This document shows positions 1 to 6,377 of a stretch of 10,454 nt of DNA, piece after piece. Each line of letters starts with the position of its first letter. Position 1 is the first letter of the stretch. Both the position numbers and the translations under genes were made by a program. The notes under the pieces were generated by a model that searched no databases, was not told the DNA's origin, and worked only from the letters and a program-made list of their open reading frames with translations. This stretch comes from an uncultured Oscillospiraceae bacterium (lineage in GTDB: Bacteria; Bacillota; Clostridia; Oscillospirales; Ruminococcaceae): assembly GCA_900552845.1 (NCBI GenBank), contig USBC01000055.1:1-10454 (forward strand), read 5' to 3'.

Positions 1-9
1 CGCTGGCAT
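1..9 (-). CDS. Possible start of next tail/baseplate gene (cut by window edge)
   Basis: An ATG read on the minus strand from position 9 is preceded by GGAG with a 9-nt gap, in the same direction as the phage operon and 61 nt after the stop of the baseplate hub gene. Only three codons (M-P-A) are visible, so no function can be given. By the usual order of such operons the next gene would be another baseplate component, lysis gene or late tail gene. The true start could also lie further left, outside the window. Confidence 0.25.
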
Positions 10-70
10 AATCCGATGCTCCGATTTTTTTGCAAAGTGCTGCACCCGCCTTGCCGAAAAAACAGCCCCT

Positions 71-1027
71 TTACATGTATGCCGGGTCTGCCAGCACCAA
101 CCGCGTCAGACAGCCGCTTTGGGTGTAGATGATCTTCACCTGATACGCCGCCATCAGCAGATCTCCGGTCACACCGGTCTGCAAATAGACTGCCCGACCG
201 GGGTGAATGTTCACCAAGCCGGGGACGGCGACCCGCACGCTGCGAATGCCTGCCTGCCCCTTCATAATCCGCCGGTAACCGTCCAGTGCGGGTCTGCCGG
301 TATATTCGGGGGCCGGGATCACATAGCGGTTGCGGCGCACCTGCAGCTCATTGCCAAAGGGGTTGTTGTAAAGCTGGGAGTATGCGCCGCCGACATCACG
401 GTACACAATACTGGAAAGCGCACTGCTTCGCCGTGTGGTATATTCCAGCGAGCAGTAGCGTGCCACACCGGTTTTGGTCACCTCATTGCTGATGATAAAG
501 GGATCGTCACCGGTCAGCGCCTCCACAACCAGCCGGTTATCCGCCGTCATGTGGGGGTCTCGCCCATACAACCGGAAGCATAGGATCGAAAACGCCTCCC
601 AAATGGAATGCCCCTTATTCAGCTGGAAGGTCGCGGCACTGGCGGAGGTATCGGGCAGCGTCAGCGCCGTAAAGCCCAACGGCTTTATCTCGGCGTTAAA
701 ATATCCCTGCGCCGTCAGGTCGGTGTAGGTCTTGGGCAAAGCCTCATTATCACACAGCAGGGCGCCGGGGGTGCGGGCACTGATGCTCACAAATGCTCCG
801 CCCCCGTCCACCGAGCGAACCAGTTCATCGCAGAAGCCTGCAAACAGTACCTCGGTATCATGCTTTACCTGAATTCGGGTCAGGTCGTCCAGAACGCCCT
901 CGTGCGGCAGAGTGATATCCAACTGCGCCGCAGGGGAATCCCACGCCCTTGTTATGACCATCGAGCATGGCTCATACAGCTTGATGGTCTCATTCCCCGT
1001 CGTCAGTCCCATCAGTTCAATCGACAT
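71..1027 (-). CDS. XkdQ/YqbQ (gpD-like) phage baseplate hub protein
   Basis: This 318-residue protein resembles the PBSX XkdQ/YqbQ and phage late-control gene D family, which forms the hub at the tip of the tail tube and links it to the baseplate and cell-puncturing parts. Visible features are the N-terminal pattern around residues 24-40 (MVITRAWDSPAAQLDITLP), a DDLTRIQVKHD then LFAGFCDE block (47-68) typical of the first hub barrel, and SARTPGALLCDNEA (83-96) followed by a Y/F-rich stretch. The length fits the family (about 320). The ATG at 1027 follows GAGGGA and overlaps the upstream gene by 11 nt, so the two are probably co-translated. No signal peptide, membrane segment or hydrolase motif is seen. 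The family call rests on remembered sequence style, not a search. Confidence 0.62.
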   Translation of the reverse strand: MSIELMGLTTGNETIKLYEPCSMVITRAWDSPAAQLDITLPHEGVLDDLTRIQVKHDTEVLFAGFCDELVRSVDGGGAFVSISARTPGALLCDNEALPKTYTDLTAQGYFNAEIKPLGFTALTLPDTSASAATFQLNKGHSIWEAFSILCFRLYGRDPHMTADNRLVVEALTGDDPFIISNEVTKTGVARYCSLEYTTRRSSALSSIVYRDVGGAYSQLYNNPFGNELQVRRNRYVIPAPEYTGRPALDGYRRIMKGQAGIRSVRVAVPGLVNIHPGRAVYLQTGVTGDLLMAAYQVKIIYTQSGCLTRLVLADPAYM

Positions 1028-1397
1028 AGCGCGTTCCCTCCCGGTCGGTGGAGGCGATCAGCTCGGTGAATTCCGCTGTGTAGCGCAGCACCGTGCCGTC
1101 CCCCTCTCCTACCATCTGCAGGGCGGCAGGGTAGGCGACCACCACCCCCATGCCGGGGATCCGCAGCCGACCTGCCGTGGATTGCCACATCAGCGCCTCC
1201 AGCGCAGTGTATTGACTTTTGGCGTCCTCGCCGTAAAAGCACCCTTCTGCCCGAATGACCCGCCTCGCCAGCCCCAAGTTCTGGTGAATGGGTCCGTACT
1301 CCGGGCAGTGGGCGGTGGCAAGCCGGGTTTCGGTCGTCACCGTTATTTTTTCCGGGTTGTGCGGAAAGGTAAAGGTTTTATAGCTCATCGTCGTCAT
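1017..1397 (-). CDS. Small phage tail/baseplate adaptor protein (XkdP-position)
   Basis: The product is a soluble 126-residue protein without signal peptide or membrane segment. Residues 5-20 (SYKTFTFPHNPEKITV) match a style I associate with the N-terminal domain of clostridial prophage tail proteins that sit just before the XkdQ-like hub. These are related to XkdP or Mu-type DNA circularisation N-terminal domains, and here the LysM tail of XkdP is absent. Further conserved-looking parts are GLARRVIRAEGCFYG (42-56) and TVLRYTAEF (102-110). The ATG at 1397 follows GGAAGGGAG with 9-nt spacing; a second in-frame ATG lies at 1388. The end overlaps the hub gene by 11 nt. The likely role is joining tail tube to hub. 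The assignment leans on gene position as much as on sequence. Confidence 0.5.
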   Translation of the reverse strand: MTTMSYKTFTFPHNPEKITVTTETRLATAHCPEYGPIHQNLGLARRVIRAEGCFYGEDAKSQYTALEALMWQSTAGRLRIPGMGVVVAYPAALQMVGEGDGTVLRYTAEFTELIASTDREGTRYVD

Positions 1398-1415
1398 ATC
1401 TCATCGCTCCCTTCC

Positions 1416-1634
1416 TCAATACAGCGGCTCGCCGCAGCGATCCATTTCGGGAGCCAGCCGCTGCCGGCGGCGCTGCAAGGCGCTTAATTCCGTTTCCAAT
1501 GTCGCTGCGTCCTGTAAAGGCACTTCCCTTATCATGTCTTTTTGCTCTATGCGGGTCGTCCCTTCCCGCCGCAGGGTGACAGCGTCCTCCGGTCTCCGCA
1601 CCGCTGCCGCTGTGGTTTTCGTCTCCTCTGCCAT
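1416..1634 (-). CDS. Small phage tail protein; candidate frameshift-fused chaperone part
   Basis: This 72-residue hypothetical protein lies between the tail tube and baseplate genes, the usual place of tail-assembly chaperones. I do not recognise its family. It is highly charged. It has an AAAVRRPEDA segment near the N-terminus shared with the preceding small gene, and a helical C-terminal half (ETELSALQRRRQRLAPEMDR). The ATG at 1634 overlaps the previous stop by one base (TGATG); a GTG one codon upstream at 1637 is an alternative. The same frame is open upstream to 1670, across a run of seven G, so it may also be made as a -1 frameshift extension of the preceding gene. Its end lies 18 nt before the next ATG. 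Confidence 0.55.
   Translation of the reverse strand: MAEETKTTAAAVRRPEDAVTLRREGTTRIEQKDMIREVPLQDAATLETELSALQRRRQRLAPEMDRCGEPLY
1582..1610. repeat. Copy 2 of 29-bp coding repeat (AAAVRRPEDA)
   Basis: These 29 bases match 1815-1843 at 25 of 29 positions, in the same orientation and the same reading phase relative to each host gene. The encoded peptides are AAAVRRPEDA here and AAAVRRPKDA there. Similarity continues weakly downstream in the protein (R-x-G-x-T pattern). The hairpin seen in the other copy is degraded here. Confidence 0.6.
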
Positions 1635-1873
1635 CACCGTTCCCCCCCTTCGGCTCCCGTGACGGCACCCTCACAGCACCGCGCAAAGCTCTCCGCGCGG
1701 CGGCGCTGCCGGTCGCTCAGCCGTCCGGCGGGCGCCCCTGCGCCCTTTTTCCTCTCCTTCGGCATTGCGCTCTCCCACTCCCCGCCGGTCGCGCCCTGCC
1801 GCCCTGCGGCGGTGGCGTCCTTCGGACGCCGCACCGCCGCCGCACTCAGATCTCTCTCATTTATCTCCCGCAT
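1634..1873 (-). CDS. Small basic phage protein, candidate tail chaperone N-part
   Basis: This 79-residue, very basic and low-complexity hypothetical protein is of a family I do not recognise. The ATG at 1873 follows GGAGG with 9-nt spacing and overlaps the tail-tube gene by 17 nt, which supports real translation. Residues 11-20 (AAAVRRPKDA) are encoded by a near-perfect palindrome and recur in the next gene. The middle (PKERKK) and end (DRQRRRAESFARC) are rich in Arg/Lys. By position, between tail tube and baseplate genes, it could be the N-terminal part of a tail-assembly chaperone, joined to the next gene by a slip on the G7 run near its end. It is much shorter than the usual chaperones of about 120-150 residues, and no tape-measure gene follows. 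It could instead be a decayed gene. Confidence 0.5.
   Translation of the reverse strand: MREINERDLSAAAVRRPKDATAAGRQGATGGEWESAMPKERKKGAGAPAGRLSDRQRRRAESFARCCEGAVTGAEGGER
1642..1648 (-). other. Run of seven G: candidate -1 frameshift site
   Basis: On the minus strand the last codons of the 79-residue gene read GAA GGG GGG GAA CGG TGA. The G7 run lies 6 nt before the stop, inside the only window (1637-1670) where the -1 frame is also open. Slippage by one base gives GGG GGA ACG GTG ATG GCA and continues into the next gene, yielding 77 + 75 = 152 codons. Tail-assembly chaperone pairs of many tailed phages use a -1 slip at exactly this operon position. The site is not a perfect X XXY YYZ heptamer with both tRNAs re-pairing, so efficiency is uncertain. 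Confidence 0.4.
1806..1843. repeat. Palindromic coding repeat, copy 1 (AAAVRRPKDA)
   Basis: Bases 1806-1813 (GCGGCGGT) pair perfectly with 1833-1840 (ACCGCCGC). Inside them 1814-1820 (GGCGTCC) pairs with 1824-1830 (GGACGCC) around a TTC loop, leaving only a 2-nt bulge (1831-1832). The hairpin is in frame within the 79-residue gene. Its right half (1815-1843) is the 29-bp segment repeated at 1582-1610. It resembles, in principle, Rickettsia palindromic elements that sit inside genes without breaking the frame. Confidence 0.6.
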
Positions 1874-2237
1874 CGCCGCTGCCCTCCGTCCGCTGCCGTG
1901 CCGTCAGAGTCGCCCGCAGCCAGATCAGCGGCCGGCGGCTCTCCTCCTCCACAGCAGTCCACTCGCAGCCGGTGTACACCACCGTCTGACCGTTTCTTGT
2001 AATTTTCACGCTAAAATTACTCATTGTATTAAAATCCGCCGGTTTCTCCCACCGGATCTGCTCCAACTGCACGGTATGCGTTACCGTATCGGGCAGCAGC
2101 GCCAGCGGCTCGGTGCTGCCGTAGGGGCGTACCGCCATCACCGCGCGGCTGCTTTTCACCGAATAGCCCGCAGCATGCGCCAGCACCGTCCCGCCGCACT
2201 CCACGGCAATGCCTCCCAGCGTGTTCATCTGGCTCAT
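1857..2237 (-). CDS. Probable phage tail tube protein (XkdM-like)
   Basis: The product is a 126-residue soluble protein without signal or membrane segments. Its position, directly after the tail-terminator-like gene, and its predicted beta-rich composition (GGIAVECGGTVLAHA near the N-terminus, then NFSVKITRNGQTVVYTGCEW around 77-96) suit a small tail tube protein such as PBSX XkdM, which polymerises into the DNA channel of the tail. I cannot point to a diagnostic motif. The ATG at 2237 forms an ATGA overlap with the upstream stop and follows GAGGAGG with suitable spacing; longer readings from 2345 lack such a site and run inside the upstream gene. No tail-sheath gene precedes it, so either the tail is non-contractile or the sheath is lost. 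It could alternatively be another small head-tail joining or tail-tip protein. Confidence 0.45.
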   Translation of the reverse strand: MSQMNTLGGIAVECGGTVLAHAAGYSVKSSRAVMAVRPYGSTEPLALLPDTVTHTVQLEQIRWEKPADFNTMSNFSVKITRNGQTVVYTGCEWTAVEEESRRPLIWLRATLTARQRTEGSGDAGDK

Positions 2238-2662
2238 ACGCTTTCCTCCTCGTCGGAGGCGGTCTCTGCCAGTTCGCAGTACACCGTCAGCACACCCTGT
2301 CGGGCAAAGGCGCCGCACCCCCGCATAAAACCGACCTCGCCCCACTCCAGACCGGCAGCCTCGCAGGGAAAGTCGCCCCGCAGTGTCAGCGCCGTCAGAC
2401 GGTCGCTCAGCGTCTCCACCGCCTCCATGCTGTCACGGTGCAGGACGGTCAGCCGCAGTCCCACCTCCAGCAGCAGCGGACTGCCGCCCAGTGTTGCCTC
2501 ACTACGCTTGACCCGATGATCGCTCAGCACCAGTGTGGTCATCTCGGCGGCAAGGGGACGCCGCACCGAGGGCATACTGTAAAGGATTTCGCTTTCCGGC
2601 AGCAGGGGAGCAAGGTACGCTGCCAGCTGCTGCCGCAGATCCATCAGGCTTGTCACTTGCAT
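2234..2662 (-). CDS. Phage tail terminator / head-tail joining protein
   Basis: This 142-residue protein lies between the connector and the tail tube gene, the place of tail terminator or tail-completion proteins (gpU, XkdI/XkdJ-type). The start MQVTSLMDLRQQLAAYLAPLLPE is a helix followed by alternating hydrophobic strands (TTLVLSDHRVKR; LLLEVGLRLTVLHR) and a final strand (GVLTVYCEL), which suits the mixed alpha/beta fold of these proteins. The C-terminus is acidic (ASDEEES). The ATG at 2662 lies 5 nt after AGGTGA and overlaps the upstream gene by 10 nt; an in-frame ATG at 2644 is a less likely start. The stop forms an ATGA overlap with the next gene. The role is inferred mainly from order and size. 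Confidence 0.5.
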   Translation of the reverse strand: MQVTSLMDLRQQLAAYLAPLLPESEILYSMPSVRRPLAAEMTTLVLSDHRVKRSEATLGGSPLLLEVGLRLTVLHRDSMEAVETLSDRLTALTLRGDFPCEAAGLEWGEVGFMRGCGAFARQGVLTVYCELAETASDEEESV

Positions 2663-3003
2663 GCTGTCACCTGCCCAAAGTAGAATTTTCTGCCGTCCGG
2701 CTCGCCTGCCGCCGCAAGATACTCCTCACACAGCGCCTTTGCCGCCGCAAGGGTCGTGCGGTTCACCAGCGCCGCCGCCCCTACATGGGGCAGGCTGCTG
2801 CCGCTCATCTGCGCCAGACACCAGCGGTAATAGGCAAGCGCCGCCGCAGCGGAGCCGAGAGGCTCCGCCGCGGGAAGCGCCGACCGCCGACGGGCGGTCA
2901 GCTCCTCCATGGCGTCGTGGCAGTAGGGCAGGCAGGCACGCAGCTCCGCTCCGGCAAGACCGGAAAACACCGCGAATTTTTGCAGGATCATTTCAATATC
3001 CAT
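2653..3003 (-). CDS. Phage head-tail connector protein
   Basis: This 116-residue, mostly helical, alanine-rich protein lies directly after the major capsid gene, where gp6/gp15/YqbG-type connectors lie; these form the ring between portal and tail. Visible are an N-terminal helix (MDIEMILQKFAVFSG), a central helix ending ALAYYRWCLAQ (about 76-86) and a third helical stretch (TLAAAKALCEEYLAAAG). The ATG at 3003 has a near-ideal AGGAGG 8 nt upstream. The stop overlaps the next gene by 10 nt. Residues about 37-55 are encoded by two GC-rich hairpins (2849-2868 and 2882-2899), which may be an inserted palindromic segment. Function is inferred from position, size and helical pattern. Confidence 0.55.
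   Translation of the reverse strand: MDIEMILQKFAVFSGLAGAELRACLPYCHDAMEELTARRRSALPAAEPLGSAAAALAYYRWCLAQMSGSSLPHVGAAALVNRTTLAAAKALCEEYLAAAGEPDGRKFYFGQVTACK
2849..2899. repeat. Two GC hairpins inside the connector gene
   Basis: Bases 2849-2856 (GCGGAGCC) pair perfectly with 2861-2868 (GGCTCCGC) across a GAGA loop. Bases 2882-2888 (GACCGCC) pair with 2893-2899 (GGCGGTC) across a GACG loop. They are 13 nt apart and encode an Ala/Arg-rich low-complexity stretch between two helices. Confidence 0.5.
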
Positions 3004-3036
3004 CGTTCTGCCTCCTTTTCTGTCATTGGGGTTAGG

Positions 3037-4050
3037 TTAAGCGGTTTTCAGGGTCATGATCTTTACCGCATCGGGGAAGACCATCGAGAAGCCTGCGGTG
3101 GAGGTCACGGCGGCGCGCTCCAGCTGGCAGTCGATCAGACGGTCGGCGTCCACGGTAACGGGGTCGCCCACCACCATTTCCAGCGCATAGCGGCGGTCTA
3201 GGGCAATAATGGTGCCATTGGCAACGGCGTCGCTGACGATCATCTCGGCACCGAGAGGGGTGCCCAGCTTGCCGGTATTCTGGAAATGCAGACCGGTCAC
3301 GGGGTCGCTGAAGGCGGAAAGCGCCAGAATATCGGCGGCGGTCTTGGCATTCACCAGCAGGGTGTTCATCTGGTAGGCGGTAAACTTGCTCCACAGGGTG
3401 ATGAGATCGCTGTAAGCAAGGGTGGCAGCGGCGGTGGTCAGCTTCTGGGGCACGCTGCCGGTGGAGCCGTCGCCGTTCACCAGCACATCAACGGCGTCCT
3501 TCATTTGGCAGCGGGCGATCTCCGCTCCGATGCGGCGCAGCGCCAGAGTAAAGAGATCCAGCCGCTGGAACTTGACCGCCTCGTAGGAGGCACGCAGCAT
3601 TCTGCCGCGCTTTTTCAGGGCGGTGGTCTTGTCCTTCAGGCTGATGGTGGTGGCGGAAAGCGACGCCGCTTCGGCGGTCACATCGGCTTCCAGATCGTCA
3701 TCGGTGGTCAGCCCGCGGTAATCGGTGGCGGAGATAAAGGTGCGCGCCGCCACCACGCTGCTCAGCGGGTCGTTTTCCTCCATGCCCTGACGGACGGCTC
3801 TCATCAGGTATTCGGGGAACAGCACGGCACTCTGCCCGTTCTGGAAGAACTTTTCCAGTGTGCTGGAGCGGCTGCCGCCCACCTGAATGTCAAAGCGCTT
3901 GAGCTGCCGCTGGAAGGCGTCCAGACTGCCCAGCTCGGTGCCGCGGTAGTTCTCGGTGGGGTCAAGGCGTTCCAGGCGCTCGGCAAAGCTGTCATTGCTG
4001 CCGCGGTACAGTGATTTGGTGATATTCAGCTCTTTGTAGTTGTTATTCAT
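3037..4050 (-). CDS. Phage major capsid protein (HK97-fold type)
   Basis: This 337-residue protein should form the icosahedral shell. It shows the usual features of HK97-fold capsid proteins: a charged helical N-terminal segment (about residues 1-55, FAERLERLDPTENYRG and DAFQRQLKRFD), a middle region with many short strands, and a C-terminal part with LLVNAKTAADILAL, GKLGTPLGAEMIVSD, GTIIALDRRYALEMVVGDPVTVD and a final GFSMVFPDAVKIMTL strand. The order protease-capsid-connector supports the call strongly. ATG 4050 is chosen because GGAG lies 8 nt upstream; the ATG at 4056 is too close to that site. The gene starts 22 nt after the protease stop. A longer reading to 4140 would run inside the protease gene and has no ribosome binding site. 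Confidence 0.85.
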   Translation of the reverse strand: MNNNYKELNITKSLYRGSNDSFAERLERLDPTENYRGTELGSLDAFQRQLKRFDIQVGGSRSSTLEKFFQNGQSAVLFPEYLMRAVRQGMEENDPLSSVVAARTFISATDYRGLTTDDDLEADVTAEAASLSATTISLKDKTTALKKRGRMLRASYEAVKFQRLDLFTLALRRIGAEIARCQMKDAVDVLVNGDGSTGSVPQKLTTAAATLAYSDLITLWSKFTAYQMNTLLVNAKTAADILALSAFSDPVTGLHFQNTGKLGTPLGAEMIVSDAVANGTIIALDRRYALEMVVGDPVTVDADRLIDCQLERAAVTSTAGFSMVFPDAVKIMTLKTA

Positions 4051-4072
4051 CGTCATTTCTCCTTTTTTGTCA

Positions 4073-5035
4073 TCAAATGCAGAACGGACGGTTGTCCTCG
4101 TTCTTCGGTTCGGTCGGGGCGGTCTGCACCGTCGGCGCAAAGCGCCGCTCGGTCTGCCGCTTCATCAGCTCTGCCAGCGTTTCCAGCTCGGCGACCGTCA
4201 ATGCCGCCATGCTTTTTTCCAGCAGCGCAGGGGAAAGCTCCGGCTGTGCCAGCATCGTCCGGCAGCGGATCTTTTGACACAATGCCTGCCGGTAGCGGTC
4301 GGCGTCCTCACTTTGGCGCTCCAGCAACGCAATATGCTTCCGCAGTCCGGCGGCAGCAGCGGTGTCCAAATGCAGCTCGCCCTTTTCCATTTCGGCTATG
4401 GCGCGCTCCGGCGTCAGGTGCAGCGCACGGCGTACGGCATGGCTTTTGGTCACACCGGCGGCGGGCTGGGCAGGCACTGCCACAAAGCTCCATTCGTAGG
4501 CGTCGGACGGCTCCGCCAGCAGGGTGCAGCATAGCTTGCCGCCGTAGCGTTTGCCGGGCTGGTGTCCGCACGGCTCCTCCCGACGGTCAGCACCGCAGAT
4601 GGAGCAGATATTTTTTTGGACGGCGCAGCCCACGCTCACCTCTTTTTTGATACCGCCGTCGATCTCCAGAATGAGGTCGGCGTTGGCAGCGGTGCGCACC
4701 ATGTAGGCGTCGGCTTTCAGCGCCTTGTATGGGTCACCGCGGTAGTTCAGGCGTCCCTCCTCCGGCTCCACCCGGCACCGGTAGATGCGGGCGGTCTGCT
4801 TTTCCCCACGGGGGTCGTGGTCAAAAATGCCGGTCTTGCCGCAGAAAAGCTCTGCCAGCTTTTCCAGCGCCTCATCGGTAAAGCATTCGTTATCCCGGTC
4901 AAGGTCGTTATCACACAGCACCAGCGGGAAGGTATAGACCTCCTCGGCAGTAAGAGGACGGCGGCTGTATTGTGCAATGGCTGCCAGCTCCTGTTCGGTC
5001 ACGGCGCCTCCGGCGCAAATGTTAGGTTCGTTCAT
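4073..5035 (-). CDS. Prohead serine protease, possibly fused to scaffold
   Basis: This 320-residue protein lies just before the capsid gene and should act in prohead maturation. Residues 38-73 (LVLCDNDLDRDNECF through GIFDHD) and KKEVSVGC (130-137) match the pattern of phage capsid proteases of the XkdF/U35 kind, with likely catalytic His73 and Ser134. Between them and EWSFVAVPAQ (181-190) sits a Cys/His cluster (C144-x2-C147, C156-x-H158, C169/C170) that could bind zinc. After about residue 200 the chain is charged and helical, which suits an internal scaffold region that is cleaved on maturation. The ATG at 5035 overlaps the portal stop as ATGA and has GGAGG 7 nt upstream. Confidence 0.8.
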   Translation of the reverse strand: MNEPNICAGGAVTEQELAAIAQYSRRPLTAEEVYTFPLVLCDNDLDRDNECFTDEALEKLAELFCGKTGIFDHDPRGEKQTARIYRCRVEPEEGRLNYRGDPYKALKADAYMVRTAANADLILEIDGGIKKEVSVGCAVQKNICSICGADRREEPCGHQPGKRYGGKLCCTLLAEPSDAYEWSFVAVPAQPAAGVTKSHAVRRALHLTPERAIAEMEKGELHLDTAAAAGLRKHIALLERQSEDADRYRQALCQKIRCRTMLAQPELSPALLEKSMAALTVAELETLAELMKRQTERRFAPTVQTAPTEPKNEDNRPFCI

Positions 5036-6189
5036 TCTTTCACCTCCCTGCCGGCTTCCTGCGCCAGCTTTCGTTCCAGTTCTTCGGCTTTTGCCCTTGT
5101 CAGGCGTGCCTCGGCTTCCTCGGCTTCATCTTGCAGACTGATGGGCGACCATTCCACCATGACGGCGGGAGAGAAGCCCTCGGTACGCAGATAAAGTCCC
5201 GCTGTTTTGGCAAGAACAGGCGTCAGCAGTCGGCGGTAGGCTTCCAGCTCGCCGGTCAAAAGATCGCTTTGCTGGCTGCTCATTCGTTCGGTGCTGCTCC
5301 AGCTCAGCCCCAGCAAAAAGGGCGGCAGTCCCAGCTTCGCCACGATCTGCTCCAAAAGCTGCCGGACGGGGACTTCGGTGGCGATAAACTGGTTATCGGC
5401 GCCGATGACCCTGATATCCACATCGCCCACCGCCACAAAGTCGCGGATCTCTCCGGCGGCTGCCGCCTGCATGGCGGCACTCCACTCCCGACTGATCTCC
5501 GCAGCGACTGCCGCGGCGTCGGTCTGGTCGCCCGCAGCGGGGCGGTAGGTGACGGCGTAGCGCAGGTTGCCCATGCGCTCAAAGTTTTTGCCGATGGCGG
5601 AATAAATTTGCAGCAGCACGCGGGAAAGCGCCGGCAGACCGGAAAGAAGCGACTGACCAGTGATCTCGCCCGGTGCGGGATGCAGCGCCGTGAACAGTAC
5701 AAGCTCCGGACAGGGGAGCGGCTGGCGGTGCCTGCCCTCGCCGGTGCAGATGACCGCCTCCAGCGGGCTTTCACCCGGAAGAAAGCTGAGGTGGGCAAGC
5801 GGCGGCAGGTAAAGCCCTGCGATGCGCTCCCGGCTGTGATCGAGAACGATCTCACCGACGGCGTTGCCGAAGCACAGCAGGCTATCAAGATAGCGGGCGG
5901 CAAAGGCGGCAAGTCCTGTGCCGGAGGCCCCGACGGGGACCTCCGCTGTAAAGCGATCCAAAAGGGGCTGCGCTCTTTTGTCGCCTGCGGTCAGGGTAAA
6001 GTCCACCGTCAGGCGGACGATTTTTTGCAGCGCCGCGTCGATGAGGGGAATGCTTTGACGCAGCGCCTGATACAGCGGAGCCTCCGCCGGCAAAAAACGC
6101 TGCGGCTGCCACGGCTGCTGCGGCGGCTGGGGCGCCGTTTGAACCGCCGCGCCCGCTGCCTTTTTGTTTTTGAGGGGTAAAATACCCAA
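5032..6189 (-). CDS. Phage portal protein, TTG start
   Basis: This 385-residue portal protein forms the dodecameric ring through which DNA enters the capsid. The N-terminus (MGILPLKNKKAAG) has the short basic start typical of portals and is followed by a Pro/Gln-rich linker. Later come CFGNAVGEIVLD (about 107-118), a DNQFIATEVPVRQLLEQIVAKLGLPPFLLGLSWSSTERMS block (about 270-310) that is characteristic of PBSX-type portals, and a charged coiled-coil-like C-terminus (DEAEEAEARLTRAKAEELER). I place the start at the TTG at 6189, because AAAGGAGG lies 10 nt upstream. The frame is open up to an ATG at 6381, but that extension is Pro/Gly-rich, crosses a cloverleaf repeat and has its binding site too close. 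The stop overlaps the protease start (ATGA). Confidence 0.85.
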   Translation of the reverse strand: MGILPLKNKKAAGAAVQTAPQPPQQPWQPQRFLPAEAPLYQALRQSIPLIDAALQKIVRLTVDFTLTAGDKRAQPLLDRFTAEVPVGASGTGLAAFAARYLDSLLCFGNAVGEIVLDHSRERIAGLYLPPLAHLSFLPGESPLEAVICTGEGRHRQPLPCPELVLFTALHPAPGEITGQSLLSGLPALSRVLLQIYSAIGKNFERMGNLRYAVTYRPAAGDQTDAAAVAAEISREWSAAMQAAAAGEIRDFVAVGDVDIRVIGADNQFIATEVPVRQLLEQIVAKLGLPPFLLGLSWSSTERMSSQQSDLLTGELEAYRRLLTPVLAKTAGLYLRTEGFSPAVMVEWSPISLQDEAEEAEARLTRAKAEELERKLAQEAGREVKE

Positions 6190-6272
6190 TGTTCGGTTTC
6201 CTCCTTTCGGAATGGTTGGTGCTTCGTCGTTCTGTGGGAACGGCGGGGGAGCCGGTCGGGTGCCTTTGGGAC

Positions 6273-6353
6273 GCCCCGCAGGGCAGCCCGCCTGGGGCGG
6301 GCTCGGCGGTCTGCGACCGCCGGTTTCGGCGCAGCCGAAACGCCCTGCGGGGC
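6273..6353. repeat. Cloverleaf inverted-repeat element A
   Basis: An 81-bp element fills most of the 188-nt gap between the large terminase and portal genes. Outer arms 6273-6284 (GCCCCGCAGGGC) and 6342-6353 (GCCCTGCGGGGC) are perfectly complementary (12 bp). They enclose three contiguous 19-nt hairpins, each with a perfect 8-bp stem and a 3-nt loop: 6285-6303 (AGCCCGCC, loop TGG), 6304-6322 (CGGCGGTC, loop TGC) and 6323-6341 (GTTTCGGC, loop GCA). No junction base is unpaired and 72 of 81 bases are paired. It is not a tRNA: there is no T-loop sequence and the loops are too short. The same architecture occurs at 8361-8439. Confidence 0.85.
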
Positions 6354-6377
6354 ATATTCCGGCGGCTCCCCATGGGG

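Noticed and set aside
1542..2519. Plus-strand open frame (325 codons) antisense to small tail genes
   Set aside because: The product is a Pro/Arg/Ser-rich string typical of antisense GC-rich DNA, and it crosses several well-spaced minus-strand genes with good ribosome binding sites.
5131..6180. Plus-strand open frame (349 codons) antisense to the portal gene
   Set aside because: It is a shadow of the portal gene. The product is low complexity and no start signal is present.
6273..6353. Cloverleaf A as a tRNA gene
   Set aside because: The arms are 8-bp stems with 3-nt loops and a 12-bp outer stem. There is no anticodon-size loop, no GTTCGA-type T loop and no acceptor-stem layout.
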